Positions 16,000 through 23,964 of a DNA stretch of 64,000 nucleotides are shown here, one piece after another. This DNA is from an uncultured Ruminococcus sp. (lineage in GTDB: Bacteria; Bacillota; Clostridia; Oscillospirales; Ruminococcaceae). Location of the stretch: the NCBI GenBank assembly GCA_934463425.1, contig CAKSJP010000003.1, positions 56,552 through 120,551 of the forward strand, read 5' to 3'. Position 1 is the stretch's first letter; the number at the start of each line of letters is the position of its first letter. The position numbers and the translations under genes were made by a program. The notes beneath the pieces are model-generated. The model saw only the letters and a list, made by a program, of their open reading frames with translations. It was not told the DNA's origin and ran no database searches.

Positions 16000-17238
16000 A
16001 TGAAGTTTAATACGGCATTATTGCATCAGAATTTTGATGGAGAAAAGAGTACAGGTTCTACCATCATGCCGATTTATCAGGTCAGCGCATTCGCACATGA
16101 GACGGCAGAAAAACTGGAAAAAGTTTTTCATAATCAAGCGCCGGGATTTGCATATACCAGAATCAGCAACCCGACAGTGGACGCTTTTGAAAAGCGTGTG
16201 GCGGCGATGGAACAGGGCATAGGGGCAGTAAGCTGTTCTTCCGGCATGACGGCAGTCACAATGGCACTGCTGAATATACTCCACGCCGGAGATGAAGTGA
16301 TCGCCGGTTCGGGACTGTTCGGCGGAACGATCGACCTGTTTTCAGATTTGAAGGCTTTCGGCATTACCACACGCTTTGCGGAGTCAGTAACAGTCGAAGA
16401 GATCGAACCGCTCATCAATGAAAACACCAAGGTGGTTTTCACAGAGCTGATCGGCAATCCGAAACTGGATGTGGTAGATCTGAAAGCAGTTTCTGAACTG
16501 GTGCACAGCCGCGGCATCCCGCTCATTATTGACAGCACCACCGCAACGCCCTATTTGATCCATCCGTTTGCATACGGCGCGGATGTGGTGGTACATTCCT
16601 CTTCCAAGTACATCAACGGCGGCGGCAACGCCATCAGCGGTGTGATCGTGGACAGCGGAAACTTTCAGTGGGATATGAGCCGGTATGACGGATTTGAACC
16701 CTATGCCAAGTATGGCAAGTTTGCTTATCTGGCAAAACTCCGGAATGCCATCTGGCGAAATGTAGGCGGATGTTTGTCGCCTATGAATGCGTTTCTTAAC
16801 TCTGTGGGATTGGAAACTCTGGGGCTGCGCATGGAGCGTCTGTGTGACAATGCATTGCAGCTGGCAAGGTTCCTGGACGGCGCAGACGGCGTGGAAGTGA
16901 ATTATCCGGCGCTGGAGAAGAGCCCCTATTATTCGCTGGTACAGAAACAGTTCGACGGAAAGGGCGGCGCAATCTTAACGCTCCGCGCCGGAAGCAAGGA
17001 AAAGGCATTCTGTCTGATCAATCATTTGCAGTATGCCACCAATGCGACGAATATCGGTGATGTGCGGACTTTGGTCATCCATCCGGCAAGCACCATTTAT
17101 GCACACAGCAATGAAAAACAGAAACAAAGTGCCGGCGTGTATGAGGACACCATCCGCATCAGCGTGGGCATTGAAAATATTGAAGATCTGATCGAGGACT
17201 TCGGACAGGCAATCGCGAAAATGCAGGAGGAATGTTAA
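16000..17238 (+). CDS. metY: O-acetylhomoserine sulfhydrylase (MetY)
   Basis: A PLP enzyme of the Cys/Met metabolism family, 412 residues. It makes homocysteine from O-acetylhomoserine and a sulfur donor. SSKYINGGGN holds the PLP Lys203, LIIDSTTATPYL holds Asp178, and the N-terminus FAYTRISNPTVDAFEKRVAA is typical. The ATG at 16000 gives the usual MetY start (MKFNTALLHQNF); a GTG at 15988 is a possible alternative but sits too close to its AGGAG. The gene heads the operon with HcyS/HcyF/HcyD-like proteins. In Wolinella, MetY takes sulfur from the HcyS thiocarboxylate rather than from free sulfide. Confidence 0.9.
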   Translation: MKFNTALLHQNFDGEKSTGSTIMPIYQVSAFAHETAEKLEKVFHNQAPGFAYTRISNPTVDAFEKRVAAMEQGIGAVSCSSGMTAVTMALLNILHAGDEVIAGSGLFGGTIDLFSDLKAFGITTRFAESVTVEEIEPLINENTKVVFTELIGNPKLDVVDLKAVSELVHSRGIPLIIDSTTATPYLIHPFAYGADVVVHSSSKYINGGGNAISGVIVDSGNFQWDMSRYDGFEPYAKYGKFAYLAKLRNAIWRNVGGCLSPMNAFLNSVGLETLGLRMERLCDNALQLARFLDGADGVEVNYPALEKSPYYSLVQKQFDGKGGAILTLRAGSKEKAFCLINHLQYATNATNIGDVRTLVIHPASTIYAHSNEKQKQSAGVYEDTIRISVGIENIEDLIEDFGQAIAKMQEEC

Positions 17239-18099
17239 ATGGCAGTCGATTATGCGACCTTGAAAAAAGGCGGCTTTATGCGGCAGAAGCAAAAGAATAA
17301 CTTTTCCCTCCGACTTCGGGTGGTTGGCGGTAATCTGACTGCCAAGCAGCTGGCAAAGATCGCAGAGGTTGCGGAAAAGTTTGGTGATGGTCATGTGCAT
17401 CTGACATCTCGTCAGAGCGTAGAGATCCCGTTTGTGAAACTGGATCAGATCGAAGAGGTAAAGGCAACGCTGGCAGAGGGCGATGTAGAGCCGGGTGTCT
17501 GCGGGCCGAGAGTCCGGACGATCACCGCGTGTCAGGGCGAGGCAATCTGTCCCAGCGGCTGTATTGATACTTATGCACTGGCAAAGGAACTGGATGAGCG
17601 GTATTTCGCGCGGGAGCTGCCGCACAAGTTTAAGTTCGGGATTACCGGATGTCAGAATAACTGCTTAAAGTCCGAGGAAAATGATCTGGGCATTAAGGGC
17701 GGCATCCAGGTGAAGTGGCGCGAAGAAGATTGTATCCAGTGCGGTGTCTGCGTCAAGGCGTGCCGCAGCGGTGCAATCACACACGAAGACGGAAAGATCG
17801 TGGTAGAGGAGAGCAAGTGCAACTTCTGCGGACGCTGCGTCAAGGCATGTCCGACGGAGGCGTGGGACACGGTGCATGGCTATATCGTTTCCTTCGGCGG
17901 CTTGTTTGGTAACAGTATCCACAAGGGTGAACCGATCATTCCGTTTATTGCGGATAAAGAAAAGCTGATGAAAGTCTGCGATGCGACCGTGCAGTTTTTT
18001 GACGACAACGCCAAGGCAGGCGAACGATTCCAGTTTACGCTGGAACGGGTAGGCAGAGAAAAATTTGAAGAGAAGATCTGGGAGGCATATAATGGCTGA
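17239..18099 (+). CDS. siroheme sulfite/nitrite reductase with ferredoxin domain
   Basis: A 286-residue reductase that would take sulfite six electrons down to sulfide. Cys98-x5-Cys104 and Cys138-x3-Cys142 form the siroheme-[4Fe-4S] motif, and the substrate-side arginines lie in HVHLTSRQSVEIPF. A two-cluster ferredoxin module follows (Cys165/168/171/175 and Cys194/197/200/204), then a short C-terminal region. The size and layout resemble the small Dsr-like or AsrC-type proteins rather than the large assimilatory CysI. The electron donor is not evident; the built-in clusters suggest a reduced ferredoxin. It begins immediately after the metY stop. Confidence 0.88.
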   Translation: MAVDYATLKKGGFMRQKQKNNFSLRLRVVGGNLTAKQLAKIAEVAEKFGDGHVHLTSRQSVEIPFVKLDQIEEVKATLAEGDVEPGVCGPRVRTITACQGEAICPSGCIDTYALAKELDERYFARELPHKFKFGITGCQNNCLKSEENDLGIKGGIQVKWREEDCIQCGVCVKACRSGAITHEDGKIVVEESKCNFCGRCVKACPTEAWDTVHGYIVSFGGLFGNSIHKGEPIIPFIADKEKLMKVCDATVQFFDDNAKAGERFQFTLERVGREKFEEKIWEAYNG

Positions 18100-18337
18100 T
18101 TTTCACATTGATGATACCGTAGATATTACAGATGTGGTTTGCCCGGTGACATTTGTCAAGGCAAAGGTAGCACTGGAGGAACTGGACGACGGACAGATCC
18201 TTTCCATTCACATGAATGACGGCGAACCGGTACAGAATGTACCGCGAAGCATCAAGGAAGAGGGACATCAGATCCTGAAGCTGCTGCCGAATGAGGACGG
18301 CACATACGATCTGATCGTTAAGAAAGTGGGTGATTGA
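18092..18337 (+). CDS. tusA: TusA-family sulfur carrier
   Basis: An 81-residue protein with the sulfurtransferase cysteine Cys17 in DVVCPVTFVKAKVALEEL; the canonical CPxP is CPVT here. TusA proteins carry persulfide sulfur between enzymes. The start at 18092 overlaps the sulfite reductase by 8 bases and follows GGGAGG. Its place between sulfite reductase and the thiocarboxylate genes suggests it hands reduced sulfur along the line. That role is inferred, as TusA-like proteins also act elsewhere. Confidence 0.82.
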   Translation: MADFHIDDTVDITDVVCPVTFVKAKVALEELDDGQILSIHMNDGEPVQNVPRSIKEEGHQILKLLPNEDGTYDLIVKKVGD

Positions 18338-18655
18338 ATGGCAGAACGCGTCAATCAGGAAAACTTCCAGAAGGAAGTGATCGAAGCACAGGGCTTAGTT
18401 CTGGCAGACTTCTATTCTGACAGCTGCGTCCCCTGCAAACGGCTCGCTCCGGTTCTGGCAGAACTGGAAGAGACCTATGGCGATGCACTGAAAGTGGTAA
18501 AGGTCAACATCAACTTTGATTTGCCGCTGGCAGAAAAATATGAAGTGACCGCAGCGCCGACACTGATCTTCTTCAAAGACGGAGCAGAGCAGGACAGACG
18601 CAGAGGTCTGGTGAAAAAAGCAGAATTAACGGAAATGGTTGAGAATCTGAAATAA
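18338..18655 (+). CDS. thioredoxin-like protein with CVPC active site
   Basis: A 105-residue thioredoxin fold. The redox motif is Cys30-Val-Pro-Cys33, not the usual CGPC, and the cis-proline loop is AAPTLIFF. It starts one base after the tusA stop. A TrxB-like reductase is encoded 1.5 kb downstream in the same operon. It probably supplies electrons for a sulfur step, such as APS reduction or release of a TusA persulfide. Which partner it serves cannot be told from sequence. Confidence 0.85.
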   Translation: MAERVNQENFQKEVIEAQGLVLADFYSDSCVPCKRLAPVLAELEETYGDALKVVKVNINFDLPLAEKYEVTAAPTLIFFKDGAEQDRRRGLVKKAELTEMVENLK

Positions 18656-18725
18656 GGGGACGGTTCTCGTAGAAAAAGGTTTGTTCTATGAGAACCCTTT
18701 CCGGTACATAAAGGAGTATAAAGTT

Positions 18726-18932
18726 ATGAAGATCACAGTTGCAGGTGTACAGAAGGAAGTCGCAGACGGTCTGACCGTCGCACAGCTCATCGTAGATGAG
18801 AATGTGGAAACACCGCAGTACGTTACTGTTACCATCAACGATGAATTCGTAGAGAACGGTACATTTGAAAAAACTGTTCTCAAGGACGGCGACAATGTAG
18901 AGTTCCTCTATTTCATGGGAGGTGGACAGTAA
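18726..18932 (+). CDS. hcyS: ThiS-like sulfur carrier protein, HcyS type
   Basis: A 68-residue ubiquitin-fold protein. ThiS and MoaD relatives end in a bare Gly-Gly that is adenylated and converted to a thiocarboxylate. This one ends FMGGGQ, so a terminal Gln must be removed before activation. The JAMM protease encoded three genes on is the obvious enzyme for that, as HcyD does for Wolinella HcyS. I chose the ATG at 18726 (MKITVAGVQKEV), preceded by AAGGAG; an upstream in-frame start would add a non-conserved tail. The GGAGG for the next gene lies inside its last codons. A thiamine role is unlikely, as no thi genes are nearby. Confidence 0.87.
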   Translation: MKITVAGVQKEVADGLTVAQLIVDENVETPQYVTVTINDEFVENGTFEKTVLKDGDNVEFLYFMGGGQ

Positions 18933-18933
18933 G

Positions 18934-19746
18934 ATGGCATTTACCAACGAACAGATCGAGCGCTATTCCCGCCATATCATTCTGAAAGAAGTTGGCGTAA
19001 AGGGACAGAAGAAGCTGCTGAATGCCAAGGTGCTGATTATCGGTGCAGGCGGTCTGGGTGCTCCGGCAGCAATGTATCTGGCGGCAGCAGGTGTAGGAAC
19101 GATCGGTATTGCAGATGCAGATGAAGTAGACCTATCCAATCTGCAGCGGCAGATCATTCACGCTACTGCAGACGTAGGCAAGGCAAAGGTGCAATCCGCC
19201 AAGGAGACCATGGAAGCGATCAATCCGGATGTCAAGGTCAACACCTACCGGACTTTTGTCACCAGTGAAAACATCATGGATCTCATCAAGGACTATGATT
19301 TTGTCATTGACGGTACAGACAATTTCCCGGCAAAGTTCCTTATCAACGATGCCTGCGTGATGGCAAAGAAGCCGTTTTCCCATGCTGGAATCATCCGATT
19401 CCAGGGTCAGCTCATGACCTATGTGCCGGGAGAAGGCCCATGCTATCGCTGCGTATTCAAGAATCCGCCTCCGAAGGATGCTGTACCGACCTGCAAACAG
19501 GCTGGTGTCATCGGCGCAATGGGCGGCGTGATCGGCAGTCTCCAGGCAATGGAGGCAATCAAGTACATCCTGGGTATCGGCAATCTGCTGACTGGCTATC
19601 TGCTGACCTATGATGCACTGAAAATGGAATTCCGCAAGGTAAAGCTGCCGTCGGAAACCTCCGGCTGCGCAGTATGCGGCACACATCCGTCGATCACTGA
19701 ACTGATTGATTATGAACAGGCAGAATGCGATGGTGTTGGACTATGA
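18934..19746 (+). CDS. hcyF: E1-like adenylyltransferase (ThiF/MoeB family, HcyF type)
   Basis: A 270-residue enzyme that adenylates the C-terminal glycine of the carrier with ATP. The nucleotide loop is IIGAGGLGAPAAMY (about 36-49), with the DADEVDLSNLQRQ segment at 61-73. The structural zinc ligands are Cys170, Cys173, Cys245 and Cys248, and the candidate catalytic cysteine is Cys187 in PTCKQAGVIG. There is no rhodanese domain, so sulfur must come from another protein such as the sulfite reductase or TusA. Its start is one base after the carrier's stop, and its own stop overlaps the JAMM start (ATGA). Confidence 0.9.
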   Translation: MAFTNEQIERYSRHIILKEVGVKGQKKLLNAKVLIIGAGGLGAPAAMYLAAAGVGTIGIADADEVDLSNLQRQIIHATADVGKAKVQSAKETMEAINPDVKVNTYRTFVTSENIMDLIKDYDFVIDGTDNFPAKFLINDACVMAKKPFSHAGIIRFQGQLMTYVPGEGPCYRCVFKNPPPKDAVPTCKQAGVIGAMGGVIGSLQAMEAIKYILGIGNLLTGYLLTYDALKMEFRKVKLPSETSGCAVCGTHPSITELIDYEQAECDGVGL

Positions 19747-20156
19747 TTCAGTTGAATAAATCAGATTTTGAAAAAATGCTGGCACATGCCAGAAAAGAAC
19801 TGCCGGATGAGGCGTGCGGTCTGATTGCCGGTGAGATCAACGGAACGGATAAGATTGTCAAGAAGGTCTATCTGTTGACGAACATTGACCATTCCAATGA
19901 GCATTTCAGCCTCGACCCCAAGGAACAGCTGGCAGCAGTCAAGGACATGCGCGCCAACGGTTTGGTTCCGCTGGGCAACTGGCATTCCCATCCGGAGTCG
20001 CCGTCCAGACCTTCTGAGGAGGACAAGCGGCTGGCATATGACAGCAAGGCAAGCTACATGATCCTTTCCCTGATGAATCGGGAGAATCCGGTGCTGAACT
20101 CCTTCCACATTGAGGGAACAGACGCAGAGAAAGAGGACTTGCAGATCAAGGAGTAA
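19743..20156 (+). CDS. hcyD: JAMM/MPN+ metalloprotease (HcyD type)
   Basis: A 137-residue zinc peptidase. The complete JAMM signature is present: Glu23 in DEACGLIAG, then His81-x-His83 and Ser91-x2-Asp94 in NWHSHPESPSRPSEED. Bacterial enzymes of this kind clip the tail of ThiS-like carriers, or release amino acids made on them, as Mec+ does with CysO. Next to a carrier ending GGGQ, removal of Gln to expose Gly-Gly is the likely task. It overlaps hcyF by four bases. Confidence 0.9.
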   Translation: MIQLNKSDFEKMLAHARKELPDEACGLIAGEINGTDKIVKKVYLLTNIDHSNEHFSLDPKEQLAAVKDMRANGLVPLGNWHSHPESPSRPSEEDKRLAYDSKASYMILSLMNRENPVLNSFHIEGTDAEKEDLQIKE

Positions 20157-20159
20157 GTT

Positions 20160-21077
20160 ATGTATGACATCATCATCATCGGCGGCGGCCCTGCCGGATT
20201 GACGGCGGCGATCTATGCCAGCCGTGCCAAACTCCAGGCAGTGGTTCTGGAACGGGACACCATGGGCGCCGGCCAGATCGCGGTGACGGAACAGGTGGAC
20301 AATTATCCCGGACTGCTGCACATGGGCGGCTATGAACTGGGAGAAAAGTTCCGGGAACATGCTGAGGCACTGGGTGCATCCATTTGTGAAAACGAGGTGG
20401 AACAGCTGGCTCAGGCAGACGGTGTCTTTACCGCTTCTCTGACAGACGGTACAAGCATTTCTGCCAAGAGCGTCATTTATGCGCTGGGAACGTCTTACCG
20501 GAAACTGGAGATCCCGGGCGGACAACTGCCGGGCGTATCCTATTGCGCGACCTGTGATGGTGCATTCTATCAGGGAAAAACGGTGGCAGTCATTGGCGGC
20601 GGTGATACCGCGCTGGAAGATGCGCTGTATCTGTCACGCATGGCAAAGACCGTTTATCTGGTACATCGCCGGGATACCTTCCGTGCCAATGCCGCTTTGC
20701 AGGAAGCAGTTCGGCAGAAGGAAAACATTGCACTGGTGACAAATGCCGTTCCCACGGAAATCGTGGGGGAAAAGCGTGTTACGGCACTGCGGATCGACCA
20801 CAGCGGACAGCCGGAGGAACTTACTTTGGACGGCGTGTTTGTTGCCATTGGCAGTGTGCCGAATACAGAACTGCTGAAAGATCTGGCAGAACTGGATGCC
20901 GGCGGCTATGTCAAAGCAGGCGAGGACGGTGTCACTTCTCTGGCAGGCCTCTTTGCCGCCGGAGATGTCCGCACTAAGCCCCTGCGTCAGGTAATCACTG
21001 CTGCAGCAGACGGTGCAAACTGTGTGGTGTCTGCGGAGCGGTATCTGCTGGAATATGAGAAGATGGTGATGAGATGA
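20160..21077 (+). CDS. trxB: thioredoxin reductase
   Basis: A 305-residue low-molecular-weight flavoprotein. The FAD loop is IIIGGGPAGLTAAIYA at the N-terminus, the redox disulfide is Cys129-Ala-Thr-Cys132, and the NADPH loop is VIGGGDTALEDAL with VHRRDTFRA, which favours NADPH over NADH. It reduces thioredoxin, presumably the CVPC protein in this operon. Its stop overlaps the aprA start (ATGA at 21074-21077). Confidence 0.93.
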   Translation: MYDIIIIGGGPAGLTAAIYASRAKLQAVVLERDTMGAGQIAVTEQVDNYPGLLHMGGYELGEKFREHAEALGASICENEVEQLAQADGVFTASLTDGTSISAKSVIYALGTSYRKLEIPGGQLPGVSYCATCDGAFYQGKTVAVIGGGDTALEDALYLSRMAKTVYLVHRRDTFRANAALQEAVRQKENIALVTNAVPTEIVGEKRVTALRIDHSGQPEELTLDGVFVAIGSVPNTELLKDLAELDAGGYVKAGEDGVTSLAGLFAAGDVRTKPLRQVITAAADGANCVVSAERYLLEYEKMVMR

Positions 21078-22753
21078 AAATAGAACGCTGCAAAACAGAT
21101 GTATTGATTATCGGCGGCGGTACGGCTGGCTGCTATGCGGCGCTGACCATCGCGGAGCAGTCCGATGCCAGGGTGCTCATCTGCGAAAAGGCGCATATTA
21201 AGCGGAGCGGCTGTCTGGCGGCAGGTGTCAATGCACTGAATGCTTATATTACTGAGGGCAGAAAGCCGCAGGATTATGTGGATTATGCCCGAAAGGATGC
21301 GGACGGCATTGTCCGCGGGGATCTGCTGCTTACCATGTCGGAACGGCTCAACCAGGTGACAGAACACATGGAGCGCCTGGGACTGGTCATTCTCAAGGAT
21401 GAAAACGGCAAGTATGTGGCACGAGGCAACCGCAACTTAAAGATCAACGGCGAAAACATGAAGCCGCTCCTGGCAAAGGCAGTGGAAGCGCTGCCGCAGG
21501 TGACGATCAGGAACCATGTGAACATCACAGATTTTTTCGTAAAGGACAATCGTATTCAGGGCGCATTTGGCTTTGGAATCCAGGACGATACTGTGTATGT
21601 GATCGAAGCAAATGCGGTGATTATCGCAACCGGCGGCGCTGCCGGATTGTATAAGCCCAATCATCCCGGCTTTTCCCGGCATAAGATGTGGTATCCGCCC
21701 TTTAACACAGGCGCAGGCTATGCCATGGGCATTCGCGCCGGCGCAGAGATGACAACTTTTGAAATGCGTTTCATTGCACTGCGCTGCAAGGATACCATTG
21801 CTCCCACCGGAACATTGGCACAAGGTGTCGGCGCCAAGCAGGTGAATTCGCTGGGCGAGGTCTATGAAACCAAATACGGCCTGACTACTTCAGAGCGTGT
21901 TTACGGCACAGTCAGCGAGAATCTTGCCGGAAGAGGCCCGTGCTATCTGCGGACAGAGGGCATTACGCCGGAACAGGACGATTCGCTGATGAAAGCGTAT
22001 CTGAACATGGCACCGTCTCAGACCCTGAAGTGGATCGAAAATGGAAAAAAACCTTCGCAGCAAAACGTAGAGATCGAAGGCACTGAGCCGTATATCGTGG
22101 GCGGTCATACCGCCAGCGGCTACTGGGTCGATACCAAGCGTGCTACTACAGTACACGGCTTGTACGCCGCCGGAGATGTTGCCGGCGGATGTCCCCAGAA
22201 GTATGTGACTGGTGCACTGGCAGAGGGCGAGATCGCTGCGGAATCTGTTTTGGAATTTCTGAAAGAAAATCAGGCACAAGCGCCGGAGGAACAGGATGTT
22301 CAGGCGCATCTGGCAGAACTGGAGCATTTCCTGAATGATGCCGGCGGTCTGTTCGATACAGAGCAGCTGGAAGATGCCATGCAGACGGTAATGGACACCT
22401 ATGCCGGCGGTATCGGCACCAATTACCGGTTCCACGAAAAGGAACTGGACATCGCCGATGACAAGATCGCACGGCTGACGGAGCTGTCCGACCAGCTGCA
22501 TGCAAATGATTATCAGGAACTGATGTATATTTACGAACTGCGGGAACGGCTTCTGGTGTGCCGCAGCGTGATTGCACACCTCAAGGCGAGAAAAGAAACC
22601 CGCTGGCACAGCTTCGCCGAAAATCTGGACTATCCGGAAAAGGACGATGCACACTGGAAGAAATACGTCAATTCCCGCATGAAAAACGGAAAGCTGGAAG
22701 TTGTTTTCCGCGATCTGGTAGAGGAGGGACAGAACTATGAGCATTGCCATTAA
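21074..22753 (+). CDS. aprA: adenylylsulfate reductase alpha subunit (AprA type)
   Basis: AprA is the FAD subunit that reduces APS to sulfite and AMP. This 559-residue protein starts with a dinucleotide loop (DVLIIGGGTAGCYAA) and has the fumarate-reductase-like second FAD region (HTASGYWVDTKRATTVHGL, then AAGDVAGG). It is shorter than the roughly 610-660 residues of dissimilatory AprA. Nothing in the window suggests respiratory sulfate reduction: there are no Qmo or DsrMKJOP genes. An assimilatory use, replacing CysH, is therefore inferred. It is sandwiched between trxB and aprB with overlapping ends. Confidence 0.87.
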   Translation: MKIERCKTDVLIIGGGTAGCYAALTIAEQSDARVLICEKAHIKRSGCLAAGVNALNAYITEGRKPQDYVDYARKDADGIVRGDLLLTMSERLNQVTEHMERLGLVILKDENGKYVARGNRNLKINGENMKPLLAKAVEALPQVTIRNHVNITDFFVKDNRIQGAFGFGIQDDTVYVIEANAVIIATGGAAGLYKPNHPGFSRHKMWYPPFNTGAGYAMGIRAGAEMTTFEMRFIALRCKDTIAPTGTLAQGVGAKQVNSLGEVYETKYGLTTSERVYGTVSENLAGRGPCYLRTEGITPEQDDSLMKAYLNMAPSQTLKWIENGKKPSQQNVEIEGTEPYIVGGHTASGYWVDTKRATTVHGLYAAGDVAGGCPQKYVTGALAEGEIAAESVLEFLKENQAQAPEEQDVQAHLAELEHFLNDAGGLFDTEQLEDAMQTVMDTYAGGIGTNYRFHEKELDIADDKIARLTELSDQLHANDYQELMYIYELRERLLVCRSVIAHLKARKETRWHSFAENLDYPEKDDAHWKKYVNSRMKNGKLEVVFRDLVEEGQNYEHCH

Positions 22754-23051
22754 CGCCAAGCAGTGTGTCGGCTGCGGAAAATGCCGTATGGTCTGCCCCG
22801 GCAGCCTGATCCACATGAACCAGGACGGAAAGGCATTCATCAAGTATCCCAAGGATTGCTGGGGATGTACTTCCTGTCTGAAAGAGTGTGCCGTTCACGC
22901 CATTCGCTTCTATCTGGGCGCAGATATGGGTGGTATGGGCAGCCTGGTACACACCGAAAAAGAGGGCGATATCTTACGCTGGATCGTCGATCACCCCAAT
23001 GGGGAGACTTCGGAGATCCGGATCAATACCAAACAGTCAAACCAATACTAA
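22737..23051 (+). CDS. aprB: adenylylsulfate reductase beta subunit (AprB type), 2x[4Fe-4S]
   Basis: A 104-residue ferredoxin-like subunit with cluster ligands Cys10/13/16/20 and Cys41/44/47/51, the second in the sequence [12 protein letters not shown]. It overlaps aprA by 17 bases, a sign of tight coupling. Dissimilatory AprB is nearer 150 residues and has a long tail wrapping AprA; that tail is missing here. It delivers electrons to the AprA flavin. Confidence 0.88.
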   Translation: MSIAINAKQCVGCGKCRMVCPGSLIHMNQDGKAFIKYPKDCWGCTSCLKECAVHAIRFYLGADMGGMGSLVHTEKEGDILRWIVDHPNGETSEIRINTKQSNQY

Positions 23052-23064
23052 GGAGGAAAACCTT

Positions 23065-23964
23065 ATGCAGGAATTGTCACATCTTGACGAACTGGAAGCT
23101 GAGGCGATCTATATTATCCGTGAGGTCGCAGCAGAATGCGAGAAGCCGGTTATGCTGTACTCCATCGGCAAGGACAGCTCTGTAATGCTGCATCTGGCGA
23201 TGAAAGCATTCTATCCGGAAAAGCCGCCGTTCCCGTTCTTACATATCGATACCACATGGAAGTTTAAGGACATGATTCGCTTCCGGGATGAGACCGCAAA
23301 GAAACTGGGCATCGAGATGCTGGTCTACACCAACGAAGAGGGTGTCAAGCAGGGCATCAATCCCTTCGATCACGGTGCAGCTTATACCGATATCATGAAG
23401 ACCCAGGCGCTGAAACAGGCGCTGACCAAGTACGGCTTTACCGCAGCATTCGGCGGCGGCAGACGTGACGAGGAAAAGTCCCGTGCAAAGGAGCGTATCT
23501 TCTCGTTCCGTAATGAGGCACAGGCGTGGGATCCGAAGAATCAGCGTCCGGAAATGTGGAAGCTGTACAATACCAAGATCAAAAAGGGCGAGAGCATGCG
23601 TGTGTTCCCGATCTCCAACTGGACAGAAAAGGACATCTGGCAGTATATCAAGCGGGAGAACATCGACATCGTGCCCCTGTACTTTGCAGCCGAAAGACCG
23701 GTAGTTTATCGGGACGGCAATATCATCATGGTGGATGATGACCGTCTGCCGCTGAATCCGGGCGAAAAGCCGGAGTATAAATCCATTCGTTTCCGTACCC
23801 TGGGCTGCTATCCGCTGACCGGCGGTATTGAATCAACGGCTACCACACTGGATGAGATCATTGATGAGACACTGAGTTCTGTTTCCTCGGAGCGTACCTC
23901 CAGAGTCATCGACAATGAGGCAGCCGGCAGCATGGAACGCAGAAAGCGGGAGGGATACTTCTAA
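23065..23964 (+). CDS. cysD: sulfate adenylyltransferase small subunit CysD
   Basis: A 299-residue PP-loop ATP pyrophosphatase that makes APS from sulfate and ATP with the CysN GTPase. The SIGKDSS loop lies at 33-39, and the arginine-rich [19 protein letters not shown] segment is typical. I chose the ATG at 23065 after AAGGAGG; the frame is open much further upstream but only as a shadow of aprB. It overlaps cysN (TAATG). Confidence 0.95.
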   Translation: MQELSHLDELEAEAIYIIREVAAECEKPVMLYSIGKDSSVMLHLAMKAFYPEKPPFPFLHIDTTWKFKDMIRFRDETAKKLGIEMLVYTNEEGVKQGINPFDHGAAYTDIMKTQALKQALTKYGFTAAFGGGRRDEEKSRAKERIFSFRNEAQAWDPKNQRPEMWKLYNTKIKKGESMRVFPISNWTEKDIWQYIKRENIDIVPLYFAAERPVVYRDGNIIMVDDDRLPLNPGEKPEYKSIRFRTLGCYPLTGGIESTATTLDEIIDETLSSVSSERTSRVIDNEAAGSMERRKREGYF

